A DNA stretch of 64,000 nt from Auanema rhodensis (Eukaryota > Nematoda > Chromadorea > Rhabditida > Rhabditidae). The number at the start of each line of letters is the position of its first letter. Positions within the stretch are counted from its first letter, which is position 1. The stretch is taken from positions 23,370,501 to 23,434,500 of the forward strand of contig OZ059896.1 in NCBI GenBank assembly GCA_964057225.1, in the 5' to 3' direction. The position numbers and the translations under genes were made by a program. Under the pieces are notes generated by a model. It saw only the letters and a list, made by a program, of their open reading frames with translations, did not search any database and had not been told where the DNA came from. Shown here piece after piece: positions 40,305 to 52,800 of this stretch.

Positions 40305-43296
40305 TAAAAACAAATTTTTATTGATATTGGTTCATGGTAACCATGACTTTGAAATTTACGTGAACTTTAATTTATGCTAATTAAATGTACACGTGATGTG
40401 CACTTGGTATGTAACTCGCTTCACGTGAAAGATAAAGAGATGCGGTTTTCAAAATTAGATTCCCCATGTCCATATTAGTCTAAAAACAAATTTTTATTGA
40501 TATTGGTTCATGGTAACCATGACTTTGAAATTTACGTGAACTTTAATTTATGCTAATTAAATGTACACGTGATGTGCACTTGGTATGTAACTCGCTTCAC
40601 GTGAAAGATAAAGAGATGCGGTTTTCAAAATTAGATTTCCCATGTCCATATTAGTCTAAAAACAAATTTTTATTGATATTGGTTCATGGTAACCATGACT
40701 TTGAAATTTACGTGAACTTTAATTTATGCTAATTAAATGTACACGTGATGTGCACTTGGTATGTAACTCGCTTCACGTGAAAGATAAAGAGATGCGGTTT
40801 TCAAAATTAGATTCCCCATTTCCATATTAGTCTAAAAACAAATTTTTATCGATATTGGTTCATGGTAACCATGATTTTGAAATTTACGTGAATTTTAATT
40901 TATGCTAATTAAATGTACACGTGATGTGCACTTGGTATGTAACTCGCTTCACGTGAAAGATAAAGAGATGCGGTTTTCAAAATTAGATTCCCCATGTCCA
41001 TATTAGTCTAAAAACAAATTTTTATTAATATTGGTTCATGGTAACCATGTCTTTGAAATTTACGTGAACTTTAATTTATTCTAATTAAATGTACACGTGA
41101 TGTGCACTTGGTATGTAACTCGCTTCACGTGAAAGATAAAGAGATGCGGTTTTCAAAATTAGATTTCCCATGTCCATATTAGTCTAAAAACAAATTTTTA
41201 TTGATATTGGTTCATGGTAACCATGACTTTGAAATTTACGTGAACTTTAATTTATGCTAATTAAATGTACACGTGATGTGCACTTGGTATGTAACTCGCT
41301 TCACGTGAAAGATAAAGAGATGCGGTTTTCAAAATTAGATTTCCCATGTCCATATTAGTCTAAAAACAAATTTTTATTGATATTGGTTCATGGTAACCAT
41401 GACTTTGAAATTTACGTGAACTTTAATTTATGCTAATTAAATGTACACGTGATGTGCACTTGGTATGTAACTCGCTTCACGTGAAAGATAAAGAGATGCG
41501 GTTTTCAAAATTAGATTTCCCATTTCCATATTAGTCTAAAAACAAATTTTTATTGATATTGGTTCATGGTAACCATGATTTTGAAATTTACGTGAACTTT
41601 AATTTATGCTAATTAAATGTACACGTGATGTGCACTTGGTATGTAACTCGCTTCACGTGAAAGATAAAGAAATGCGGTTTTCAAAATTAGATTCCCCATG
41701 TCCATATTAGTCTAAAAACAAATTTTTATTGATATTGGTTCATGGTAACCATGACTTTGAAATTTACGTGAACTTTAATTTATGCTAATTAAATGTACAC
41801 GTGATGTGCACTTGGTATGTAACTCGCTTCACGTGAAAGATAAAGAGATGCGGTTTTCAAAATTAGATTCCCCATGTGCATATTAGTCTAAAAACAAATT
41901 TTTATTGATATTGGTTCATGGTAACCATGACTTTGAAATTTACGTGAACTTTAATTTATGCTAATTAAATGTACACGTGATGTGCACTTGGTATGTAACT
42001 CGCTTCACGTGAAAGATAAAGAGATGCGGATTTCAAAATTAAATTCCCCATGTCCATATTAGTCTAAAAACAAATTTTAATTGATATTGGTTCATGGTAA
42101 CCATGACTTTGAAATTTACGTGAACTTTAATTTATGCTAATTAAATGTACACGTGATGTGCACTTGGTATGTAACTCGCTTCACGTGAAAGATAAAGAGA
42201 TGCGGTTTTCAAAATTAGATTCCCCATGTCCATATTAGTCTAAAAACAAATTTTTATTGATATTGGTTCATGGTAACCATGACTTTGAAATTTACGTGAA
42301 CTTTAATTTATGCTAATTAAATGTACACGTGATGTGCACTTGGTATGTAACTCGCTTCACGTGAAAGATAAAGAGATGCGGTTTTCAAAATTAGATTTCC
42401 CATTTCCATATTAGTCTAAAAACAAATTTTTATTGATATTGGTTCATGGTAACCATGATTTTGAAATTTACGTGAACTTTAATTTATGCTAATTAAATGT
42501 ACACGTGATGTGCACTTGGTATGTAACTCGCTTCACGTGAAAGATAAAGAAATGCGGTTTTCAAAATTAGATTCCCCATGTCCATATTAGTCTAAAAACA
42601 AATTTTTATTGATATTGGTTCATGGTAACCATGACTTTGAAATTTACGTGAACTTTAATTTATGCTAATTAAATGTACACGTGATGTGCACTTGGTATGT
42701 AACTCGCTTCACGTGAAAGATAAAGAGATGCGGTTTTCAAAATTAGATTCCCCATGTCCATATTAGTCTAAAAACAAATTTTTATTGATATTGGTTCATG
42801 GTAACCATGACTTTGAAATTTACGTGAACTTTAATTTATGCTAATTAAATGTACACGTGATGTGCACTTGGTATGTAACTCGCTTCACGTGAAAGATAAA
42901 GAGATGCGGTTTTCAAAATTAGATTTCCCATGTCCATATTAGTCTAAAAACAAATTTTTATTGATATTGGTTCATGGTAACCATGACTTTGAAATTTACG
43001 TGAACTTTAATTTATGCTAATTAAATGTACACGTGATGTGCACTTGGTATGTAACTCGCTTCACGTGAAAGATAAAGAGATGCGGTTTTCAAAATTAGAT
43101 TCCCCATGTCCATATTAGTCTAAAAACAAATTTTTATTGATATTGGTTCATGGTAACCATGACTTTGAAATTTACGTGAACTTTAATTTATGCTAATTAA
43201 ATGTACACGTGATGTGCACTTGGTATGTAACTCGCTTCACGTGAAAGATAAAGAGATGCGGTTTTCAAAATTAGATTCCCCATGTCCATATTAGTC
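40305..43296 (+). repeat. G19-rich block, 17 monomers, unit 2 only
   Basis: Sixteen of seventeen monomers (m230-m246, all but m234) carry G19, the longest such run I found; elsewhere G19 and A19 monomers are mixed. The agatttccc variant appears six times here and only sporadically elsewhere. Private changes are frequent: ttatcgat, gaattttaa, ttattctaat, atgtgcata, gcggatttc and ttttaattgat. An internal five-monomer repeat (880 bp) places agatttcccatttcc followed by gattttg/aagaaatg at both 41521 and 42401. The block is missing from unit 1 between attgattc and gatattt. It may be a less homogenised or older subfamily patch. Confidence 0.85.
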
Positions 43297-43472
43297 TAAA
43301 AACAAATTTTTATTGATATTGGTTCATGGTAACCATGTCTTTGAAATTTACGTGAACTTTAATTTATGCTAATTAAATGTACACGTGATGTGCACTTGGT
43401 ATGTAACTCGCTTCACGTGAAAGATAAAGAGATGCGGTTTTCAAAATTAGATTCCCCATGTCCATATTAGTC

Positions 43473-45584
43473 TAAAAACAAATTTTTATTAATATTGGTT
43501 CATGGTAACCATGTCTTTGAAATTTACGTGAACTTTAATTTATGCTAATTAAATGTACACGTGATGTGCACTTGGTATGTAACTCGCTTCACGTGAAAGA
43601 TAAAGAGATGCGGTTTTCAAAATTAGATTCCCCATGTCCATATTAGTCTAAAAACAAATTTTTATTAATATTGGTTCATGGTAACCATGTCTTTGAAATT
43701 TACGTGAACTTTAATTTATGCTAATTAAATGTACACGTGATGTGCACTTGGTATGTAACTCGCTTCACGTGAAAGATAAAGAGATGCGGTTTTCAAAATT
43801 AGATTCCCCATGTCCATATTAGTCTAAAAACAAATTTTTATTAATATTGGTTCATGGTAACCATGTCTTTGAAATTTACGTGAACTTTAATTTATGCTAA
43901 TTAAATGTACACGTGATGTGCACTTGGTATGTAACTCGCTTCACGTGAAAGATAAAGAGATGCGGTTTTCAAAATTAGATTCCCCATGTCCATATTAGTC
44001 TAAAAACAAATTTTTATTGATATTGATTCATGGTAACCATGACTTTGAAATTTACGTGAACTTTAATTTATGCTAATTAAATGTACACGTGATGTGCACT
44101 TGGTATGTAACTCGCTTCACGTGAAAGATAAAGAGATGCGGTTTTCAAAATTAGATTCCCCATGTCCATATTAGTCTAAAAACAAATTTTTATTAATATT
44201 GGTTCATGGTAACCATGTCTTTGAAATTTACGTGAACTTTAATTTATGCTAATTAAATGTACACGTGATGTGCACTTGGTATGTAACTCGCTTCACGTGA
44301 AAGATAAAGAAATGCGGTTTTCAAAATTAGATTCCCCATGTCCATTTTAGTCTAAAAACAAATTTTTATTGATATTGGTTCATGGTAACCATGACTTTGA
44401 AATTTACGTGAACTTTAATTTATGCTAATTAAATGTACACGTGATGTGCACTTGGTATGTAACTCGCTTCACGTGAAAGATAAAGAGATGCGGTTTTCAA
44501 AATTAGATTCCCCATGTCCATATTAGTCTAAAAACAAATTTTTATTAATATTGGTTCATGGTAACCATGTCTTTGAAATTTACGTGAACTTTAATTTATG
44601 CTAATTAAATGTACACGTGATGTGCACTTGGTATGTAACTCGCTTCACGTGAAAGATAAAGAGATGCGGTTTTCAAAATTAGATTCCCCATGTCCATATT
44701 AGTCTAAAAACAAATTTTTATTGATATTGGTTCATGGTAACCATGACTTTGAAATTTACGTGAACTTTAATTTATGCTAATTAAATGTACACGTGATGTG
44801 CACTTGGTATGTAACTCGCTTCACGTGAAAGATAAAGAGATGCGGTTTTCAAAATTAGATTCCCCATGTCCATATTAGTCTAAAAACAAATTTTTATTAA
44901 TATTGGTTCATGGTAACCATGTCTTTGAAATTTACGTGAACTTTAATTTATGCTAATTAAATGTACACGTGATGTGCACTTGGTATGTAACTCGCTTCAC
45001 GTGAAAGATAAAGAGATGCGGTTTTCAAAATTAGATTCCCCATGTCCATATTAGTCTAAAAACAAATTTTTATTAATATTGGTTCATGGTAACCATGTCT
45101 TTGAAATTTACGTGAACTTTAATTTATGCTAATTAAATGTACACGTGATGTGCACTTGGTATGTAACTCGCTTCACGTGAAAGATAAAGAGATGCGGTTT
45201 TCAAAATTAGATTCCCCATGTCCATATTAGTCTAAAAACAAATTTTTATTGATATTGGTTCATGGTAACCATGACTTTGAAATTTACGTGAACTTTAATT
45301 TATGCTAATTAAATGTACACGTGATGTGCACTTGGTATGTAACTCGCTTCACGTGAAAGATAAAGAGATGCGGTTTTCAAAATTAGATTCCCCATGTCCA
45401 TATTAGTCTAAAAACAAATTTTTATTAATATTGGTTCATGGTAACCATGTCTTTGAAATTTACGTGAACTTTAATTTATGCTAATTAAATGTACACGTGA
45501 TGTGCACTTGGTATGTAACTCGCTTCACGTGAAAGATAAAGAGATGCGGTTTTCAAAATTAGATTCCCCATGTCCATATTAGTA
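43473..45584 (+). repeat. Second flank and plain monomers m248-m259
   Basis: The first seven monomers copy 38897-40128. The rest are ordinary mixed G19/A42 and A19/T42 monomers, ending with agta at the join into the tataaaaata cluster. Confidence 0.8.
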
Positions 45585-48048
45585 TAAAAATAAATTTTTA
45601 TTGATATTGGTTCATGGTAACCATGACTTTGAAATTTACGTGAACTTTAATTTATGCTAATTAAATGTACACGTGATGTGCACTTGGTATGTAACTCGCT
45701 TCACGTGAAAGATAAAGAGATGCGGTTTTCAAAATTAGATTCCCCATGTCCATATTAGTCTAAAAACAAATTTTTATTAATATTGGTTCATGGTAACCAT
45801 GTCTTTGAAATTTACGTGAACTTTAATTTATGCTAATTAAATGTACACGTGATGTGCACTTGGTATGTAACTCGCTTCACGTAAAAGATAAAGAGATGCG
45901 GTTTTCAAAATTAGATTCCCCATGTCCATATTAGTCTAAAAACAAATTTTTATTGATATTGGTTCATGGTAACCATGATTTTGAAATTTACGTGAACTTT
46001 AATTTATGCTAATTAAATGTACACGTGATGTGCACTTGGTATGTAACTCGCTTCACGTGAAAGATAAAGAAATGCGGTTTTCAAAATTAGATTCCCCATG
46101 TCCATATTAGTATAAAAATAAATTTTTATTGATATTGGTTCATGGTAACCATGACTTTGAAATTTACGTGAACTTTAATTTATGCTAATTAAATGTACAC
46201 GTGATGTGCACTTGGTATGTAACTCGCTTCACGTGAAAGATAAAGAGATGCGGTTTTCAAAATTAGATTCCCCATGTCCATATTAGTCTAAAAACAAATT
46301 TTTATTAATATTGGTTCATGGTAACCATGTCTTTGAAATTTACGTGAACTTTAATTTATGCTAATTAAATGTACACGTGATGTGCACTTGGTATGTAACT
46401 CGCTTCACGTAAAAGATAAAGAGATGCGGTTTTCAAAATTAGATTCCCCATGTCCATATTAGTCTAAAAACAAATTTTTATTGATATTGGTTCATGGTAA
46501 CCATGATTTTGAAATTTACGTGAACTTTAATTTATGCTAATTAAATGTACACGTGATGTGCACTTGGTATGTAACTCGCTTCACGTGAAAGATAAAGAAA
46601 TGCGGTTTTCAAAATTAGATTCCCCATGTCCATTTTAGTCTAAAAACAAATTTTTATTGATATTGGTTCATGGTAACCATGACTTTGATATTTACGTGAA
46701 CTTTAATTTATGCTAATTAAATGTACACGTGATGTGCACTTGGTATGTAACTCGCTTCACGTGAAAGATAAAGAGATGCGGTTTTCAAAATTAGATTCCC
46801 CATGTCCATATTAGTCTAAAAACAAATTTTTGTTGATATTGGTGCATGGTAACCATGACTTTGAAATTTACGTGAACTTTAATTTATGCTAATTAAATGT
46901 ACACGTGATGTGCACTTGGTATGTAACTCGCTTCACGTAAAAGATAAAGAGATGCGGTTTTCAAAATTAGATTCCCCATGTCCATATTAGTATAAAAATA
47001 AATTTTTATTAATATTGGTTCATGGTAACCATGTCTTTGAAATTTACGTGAACTTTAATTTATGCTAATTAAATGTACACGTGATGTGCACTTGGTATGT
47101 AACTCGCTTCACGTGAAAGATAAAGAGATGCGGTTTTCAAAATTAGATTCCCCATGTCCATATTAGTCTAAAAACAAATTTTTATTAATATTGGTTCATG
47201 GTAACCATGTCTTTGAAATTTACGTGAACTTTAATTTATGCTAATTAAATGTACACGTGATGTGCACTTGGTATGTAACTCGCTTCACGTGAAAGATAAA
47301 GAGATGCGGTTTTCAAAATTAGATTCCCCATGTCCATATTAGTATAAAAATAAATTTTTATTGATATTGGTTCATGGTAACCATGACTTTGAAATTTACG
47401 TGAACTTTAATTTATGCTAATTAAATGTACACGTGATGTGCACTTGGTATGTAACTCGCTTCACGTGAAAGATAAAGAGATGCGGTTTTCAAAATTAGAT
47501 TCCCCATGTCCATATTAGTCTAAAAACAAATTTTTATTAATATTGGTTCATGGTAACCATGTCTTTGAAATTTACGTGAACTTTAATTTATGCTAATTAA
47601 ATGTACACGTGATGTGCACTTGGTATGTAACTCGCTTCACGTGAAAGATAAAGAGATGCGGTTTTCAAAATTAGATTCCCCATGTCCATATTAGTATAAA
47701 AATAAATTTTTATTGATATTGGTTCATGGTAACCATGACTTTGAAATTTACGTGAACTTTAATTTATGCTAATTAAATGTACACGTGATGTGCACTTGGT
47801 ATGTAACTCGCTTCACGTGAAAGATAAAGAGATGCGGTTTTCAAAATTAGATTCCCCATGTCCATATTAGTCTAAAAACAAATTTTTATTAATATTGGTT
47901 CATGGTAACCATGTCTTTGAAATTTACGTGAACTTTAATTTATGCTAATTAAATGTACACGTGATGTGCACTTGGTATGTAACTCGCTTCACGTAAAAGA
48001 TAAAGAGATGCGGTTTTCAAAATTAGATTCCCCATGTCCATATTAGTC
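45585..48048 (+). repeat. Cluster of agta/taaaaataaatt boundary variants
   Basis: Five monomers (starts 45585, 46113, 46993, 47345 and 47697) carry linked changes on both sides of the monomer boundary, C176 to A in the preceding copy and C7 to T in the next. At 46993-47872 they fall in every second monomer, giving a local 352-bp dimer unit. In unit 1 the same variant appears only at 15313 and 16545, so the cluster expanded in unit 2. Confidence 0.85.
46465..46992 (+). repeat. Three-monomer set repeated nine monomers later at 48049-48576
   Basis: The set is gattttg with aagaaatg and cattttag, then gatattt, then ttgttgat with ggtgcatgg and gtaaaag. The second copy lies 1584 bp downstream and is the one continuing into the 48577 monomer (acttgatgtac) as in unit 1, so the first copy is the likely extra. 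Confidence 0.85.
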
Positions 48049-50688
48049 TAAAAACAAATTTTTATTGATATTGGTTCATGGTAACCATGATTTTGAAATT
48101 TACGTGAACTTTAATTTATGCTAATTAAATGTACACGTGATGTGCACTTGGTATGTAACTCGCTTCACGTGAAAGATAAAGAAATGCGGTTTTCAAAATT
48201 AGATTCCCCATGTCCATTTTAGTCTAAAAACAAATTTTTATTGATATTGGTTCATGGTAACCATGACTTTGATATTTACGTGAACTTTAATTTATGCTAA
48301 TTAAATGTACACGTGATGTGCACTTGGTATGTAACTCGCTTCACGTGAAAGATAAAGAGATGCGGTTTTCAAAATTAGATTCCCCATGTCCATATTAGTC
48401 TAAAAACAAATTTTTGTTGATATTGGTGCATGGTAACCATGACTTTGAAATTTACGTGAACTTTAATTTATGCTAATTAAATGTACACGTGATGTGCACT
48501 TGGTATGTAACTCGCTTCACGTAAAAGATAAAGAGATGCGGTTTTCAAAATTAGATTCCCCATGTCCATATTAGTCTAAAAACAAATTTTTATTGATATT
48601 GGTGCATGGTAACCATGACTTTGAAATTTACGTGAACTTTAATTTATGCTAATTAAATGTACACTTGATGTACACTTGGTATGTAACTCGCTTCACGTGA
48701 AAGATAAAGAGATGCGGTTTTCAAAATTAGATTCCCCATGTCCATATTAGTTTAAAAACAAATTTTTATTGATATTGGTGCATGGTAACCATGACTTTGA
48801 AATTTACGTGAACTTTAATTTATGCTAATTAAATGTACACGTGATGTGCACTTGGTATGTAACTCGCTTCACGTGAAAGATAAAGAGATGCGGTTTTCAA
48901 AATTAGATTTCCCATGTCCATATTAGTATAAAAATAAATTTTTATTGATATTGGTTCATGGTAACCATGACTTTGAAATTTACGTGAACTTTAATTTATG
49001 CTAATTAAATGTACACGTGATGTGCACTTGGTATGTAACTCGCTTCACGTGAAAGATAAAGAGATGCGGTTTTCAAAATTAGATTCCCCATGTCCATATT
49101 AGTCTAAAAACAAATTTTTATTGATATTGGTTCATGGTAACCATGATTTTGAAATTTACGTGAACTTTAATTTATGCTAATTAAATGTACACGTGATGTG
49201 CACTTGGTATGTAACTCGCTTCACGTGAAAGATAAAGAAATGCGGTTTTCAAAATTAGATTCCCCATGTCCATTTTAGTCTAAAAACAAATTTTTATTGA
49301 TATTGGTTCATGGTAACCATGTCTTTGAAATTTTCGTGAACTTTAATTTATGCTAATTAAATGTACACATGATGTGCACTTGGTATGTAACTCGCTTCAT
49401 GTGAAAGATAAAGAGATGCGGTTTTCAAAATTAGATTCCCCATGTCCATATTAGTCTAAAAACAAATTTTTATTAATATTGGTTCATGGTAACCATGTCT
49501 TTGAAATTTACGTGAACTTTAATTTATGCTAATTAAATGTACACGTGATGTGCACTTGGTATGTAACTCGCTTCACGTGAAAGATAAAGAGATGCGGTTT
49601 TCAAAATTAGATTCCCCATGTCCATATTAGTCTAAAAACAAATTTTTATTGATATTGGTTCATGGTAACCATGACCTTGAAATTTACGTGAACTTTAATT
49701 TATGCTAATTAAATGTAAACGTAATGTGAACTTGGTATGTAACTCGCTTCACGTGTAAGATAAAGAGATGCGGTTTTCAAAATTAGATTCCCCATGTCCA
49801 TATTAGTCTAAAAACAAATTTTTATTGATATTGGTTCATGGTAACCATGTCTTTGAAATTTTCGTGAACTTTAATTTATGCTAATTAAATGTACACATGA
49901 TGTGCACTTGGTATGTAACTCGCTTCATGTGAAAGATAAAGAGATGCGGTTTTCAAAATTAGATTCCCCATGTCCATATTAGTCTAAAAACAAATTTTTA
50001 TTAATATTGGTTCATGGTAACCATGTCTTTGAAATTTACGTGAACTTTAATTTATGCTAATTAAATGTACACGTGATGTGCACTTGGTATGTAACTCGCT
50101 TCACGTGAAAGATAAAGAGATGCGGTTTTCAAAATTAGATTCCCCATGTCCATATTAGTCTAAAAACAAATTTTTATTAATATTGGTTCATGGTAACCAT
50201 GTCTTTGAAATTTACGTGAACTTTAATTTATGCTAATTAAATGTACACGTGATGTGCACTTGGTATGTAACTCGCTTCACGTGAAAGATAAAGAGATGCG
50301 GTTTTCAAAATTAGATTCCCCATGTCCATATTAGTCTAAAAACAAATTTTTATTGATATTGGTTCATGGTAAACATGACTTTGAAATTTACGTGAACTTT
50401 AATTTATGCTAATTAAATGTACACGTGATGTGCACTTGGTATGTAACTCGCTTCACGTGTAAGATAAAGAGATGCGGTTTTCAAAATTAGATTCCCCATG
50501 TCCATATTAGTCTAAAAACAAATTGTTATTGATATTGGTTCATGGTAACCATGTCTTTGAAATTTTCGTGAACTTTAATTTATGCTAATTAAATGTACAC
50601 GTGATGTGCACTTGGTATGTAACTCGCTTCATGTGAAAGATAAAGAGATGCGGTTTTCACAATTAGATTCCCCATGTCCATATTAGTC
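47697..50688 (+). repeat. Second copy of the 15313-18304 segment
   Basis: Monomers m272-m288 repeat every major barcode of m88-m104 in order. The last monomer differs by tttcacaatt, a private change that then spreads to m294 and m296. Upstream, the m265-m267 part of the series is an extra copy of m274-m276. Confidence 0.9.
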
Positions 50689-52800
50689 TAAAAACAAATT
50701 TTTATTAATATTGGTTCATGGTAACCATGTCTTTGAAATTTACGTGAACTTTAATTTATGCTAATTAAATGTACACGTGATGTGCACTTGGTATGTAACT
50801 CGCTTCACGTGAAAGAAAAAGAGATGCGGTTTTCAAAATTAGATTCCCCATGTCCATATTAGTCTAAAAACAAATTTTTATTGATATTGGTTCATGGTAA
50901 CCATGACTTTGAAATTTACGTGAACTTTAATTTATGCTAATTAAATGTACACGTGATGTGCACTTGGTATGTAACTCGCTTCACGTGAAAGATAAAGAGA
51001 TGCGGTTTTCAAAATTAGATTCCCCATGTCCATATTAGTCTAAAAACAAATTTTTATTGATATTGGTTCATGGTAACCATGATTTTGAAATTTACGTGAA
51101 CTTTAATTTATGCTAATTAAATGTACACGTGATGTGCACTTGGTATGTAACTCGCTTCACGTGAAAGATAAAGAGATGCGGTTTTCAAAATTAGATTCCC
51201 CATGTCCATATTAGTCTAAAAACAAATTTTTATTAATATTGGTTCATGGTAACCATGACTTTGAAATTTACGTGAACTTTAATTTATGCTAATTAAATGT
51301 ACACGTGATGTGCACTTGGTATGTAACTCGCTTCACGTGAAAGATAAAGAGATGCGGTTTTCAAAATTAGATTCCCCATGTCCATATTAGTCTAAAAACA
51401 AATTTTTATTAATATTGGTTCATGGTAACCATGACTTTGAAATTTACGTGAACTTTAATTTATGCTAATTAAATGTACACGTGATGTGCACTTGGTATGT
51501 AACTCGCTTCACGTGAAAGATAAAGAGATGCGGTTTTCAAAATTAGATTCCCCATGTCCATATTAGTCTAAAAACAAATTTTTATTAATATTGGTTCATG
51601 GTAACCATGTCTTTGAAATTTACGTGAACTTTAATTTATGCTAATTAAATGTACACGTGATGTGCACTTGGTATGTAACTCGCTTCATGTGAAAGATAAA
51701 GAGATGCGGTTTTCACAATTAGATTCCCCATGTCCATATTAGTCTAAAAACAAATTTTTATTAATATTGGTTCATGGTAACCATGACTTTGAAATTTACG
51801 TGAACTTTAATTTATGCTAATTAAATGTACACGTGATGTGCACTTGGTATGTAACTCGCTTCACGTGTAAGATAAAGAGATGCGGTTTTCAAAATTAGAT
51901 TCCCCATGTCCATATTAGTCTAAAAACAAATTGTTATTGATATTGGTTCATGGTAACCATGTCTTTGAAATTTTCGTGAACTTTAATTTATGCTAATTAA
52001 ATGTACACGTGATGTGCACTTGGTATGTAACTCGCTTCATGTGAAAGATAAAGAGATGCGGTTTTCACAATTAGATTCCCCATGTCCATATTAGTCTAAA
52101 AACAAATTTTTATTAATATTGGTTCATGGTAACCATGTCTTTGAAATTTACGTGAACTTTAATTTATGCTAATTAAATGTACACGTGATGTGCACTTGGT
52201 ATGTAACTCGCTTCACGTGAAAGAAAAAGAGATGCGGTTTTCAAAATTAGATTCCCCATGTCCATATTAGTCTAAAAACAAATTTTTATTGATATTGGTT
52301 CATGGTAACCATGACTTTGAAATTTACGTGAACTTTAATTTATGCTAATTAAATGTACACGTGATGTGCACTTGGTATGTAACTCGCTTCACGTGAAAGA
52401 TAAAGAGATGCGGTTTTCAAAATTAGATTCCCCATGTCCATATTAGTCTAAAAACAAATTTTTATTGATATTGGTTCATGGTAACCATGATTTTGAAATT
52501 TACGTGAACTTTAATTTATGCTAATTAAATGTACACGTGATGTGCACTTGGTATGTAACTCGCTTCACGTGAAAGATAAAGAGATGCGGTTTTCAAAATT
52601 AGATTCCCCATGTCCATATTAGTCTAAAAACAAATTTTTATTAATATTGGTTCATGGTAACCATGACTTTGAAATTTACGTGAACTTTAATTTATGCTAA
52701 TTAAATGTACACGTGATGTGCACTTGGTATGTAACTCGCTTCACGTGAAAGATAAAGAGATGCGGTTTTCAAAATTAGATTCCCCATGTCCATATTAGTC
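50513..52800 (+). repeat. Eight-monomer tandem duplication with mosaic joint
   Basis: Monomers m288-m292 and m296-m300 match at 1408 bp: aattgttattg with cttcatgtg and tttcacaatt; gaaaaagag; G19/A42; gattttg; A19/A42. Between them, m294 (51569) has an ordinary A19/T42 first part and the cttcatgtg/tttcacaatt second part of m288, so it is a within-monomer recombinant. Confidence 0.86.

Noticed and set aside
40305-43296. A separate inserted mobile element in the variant-rich patch.
   Set aside because: The patch is made entirely of in-phase 176-bp monomers, with no terminal repeats, target-site duplication or coding sequence.
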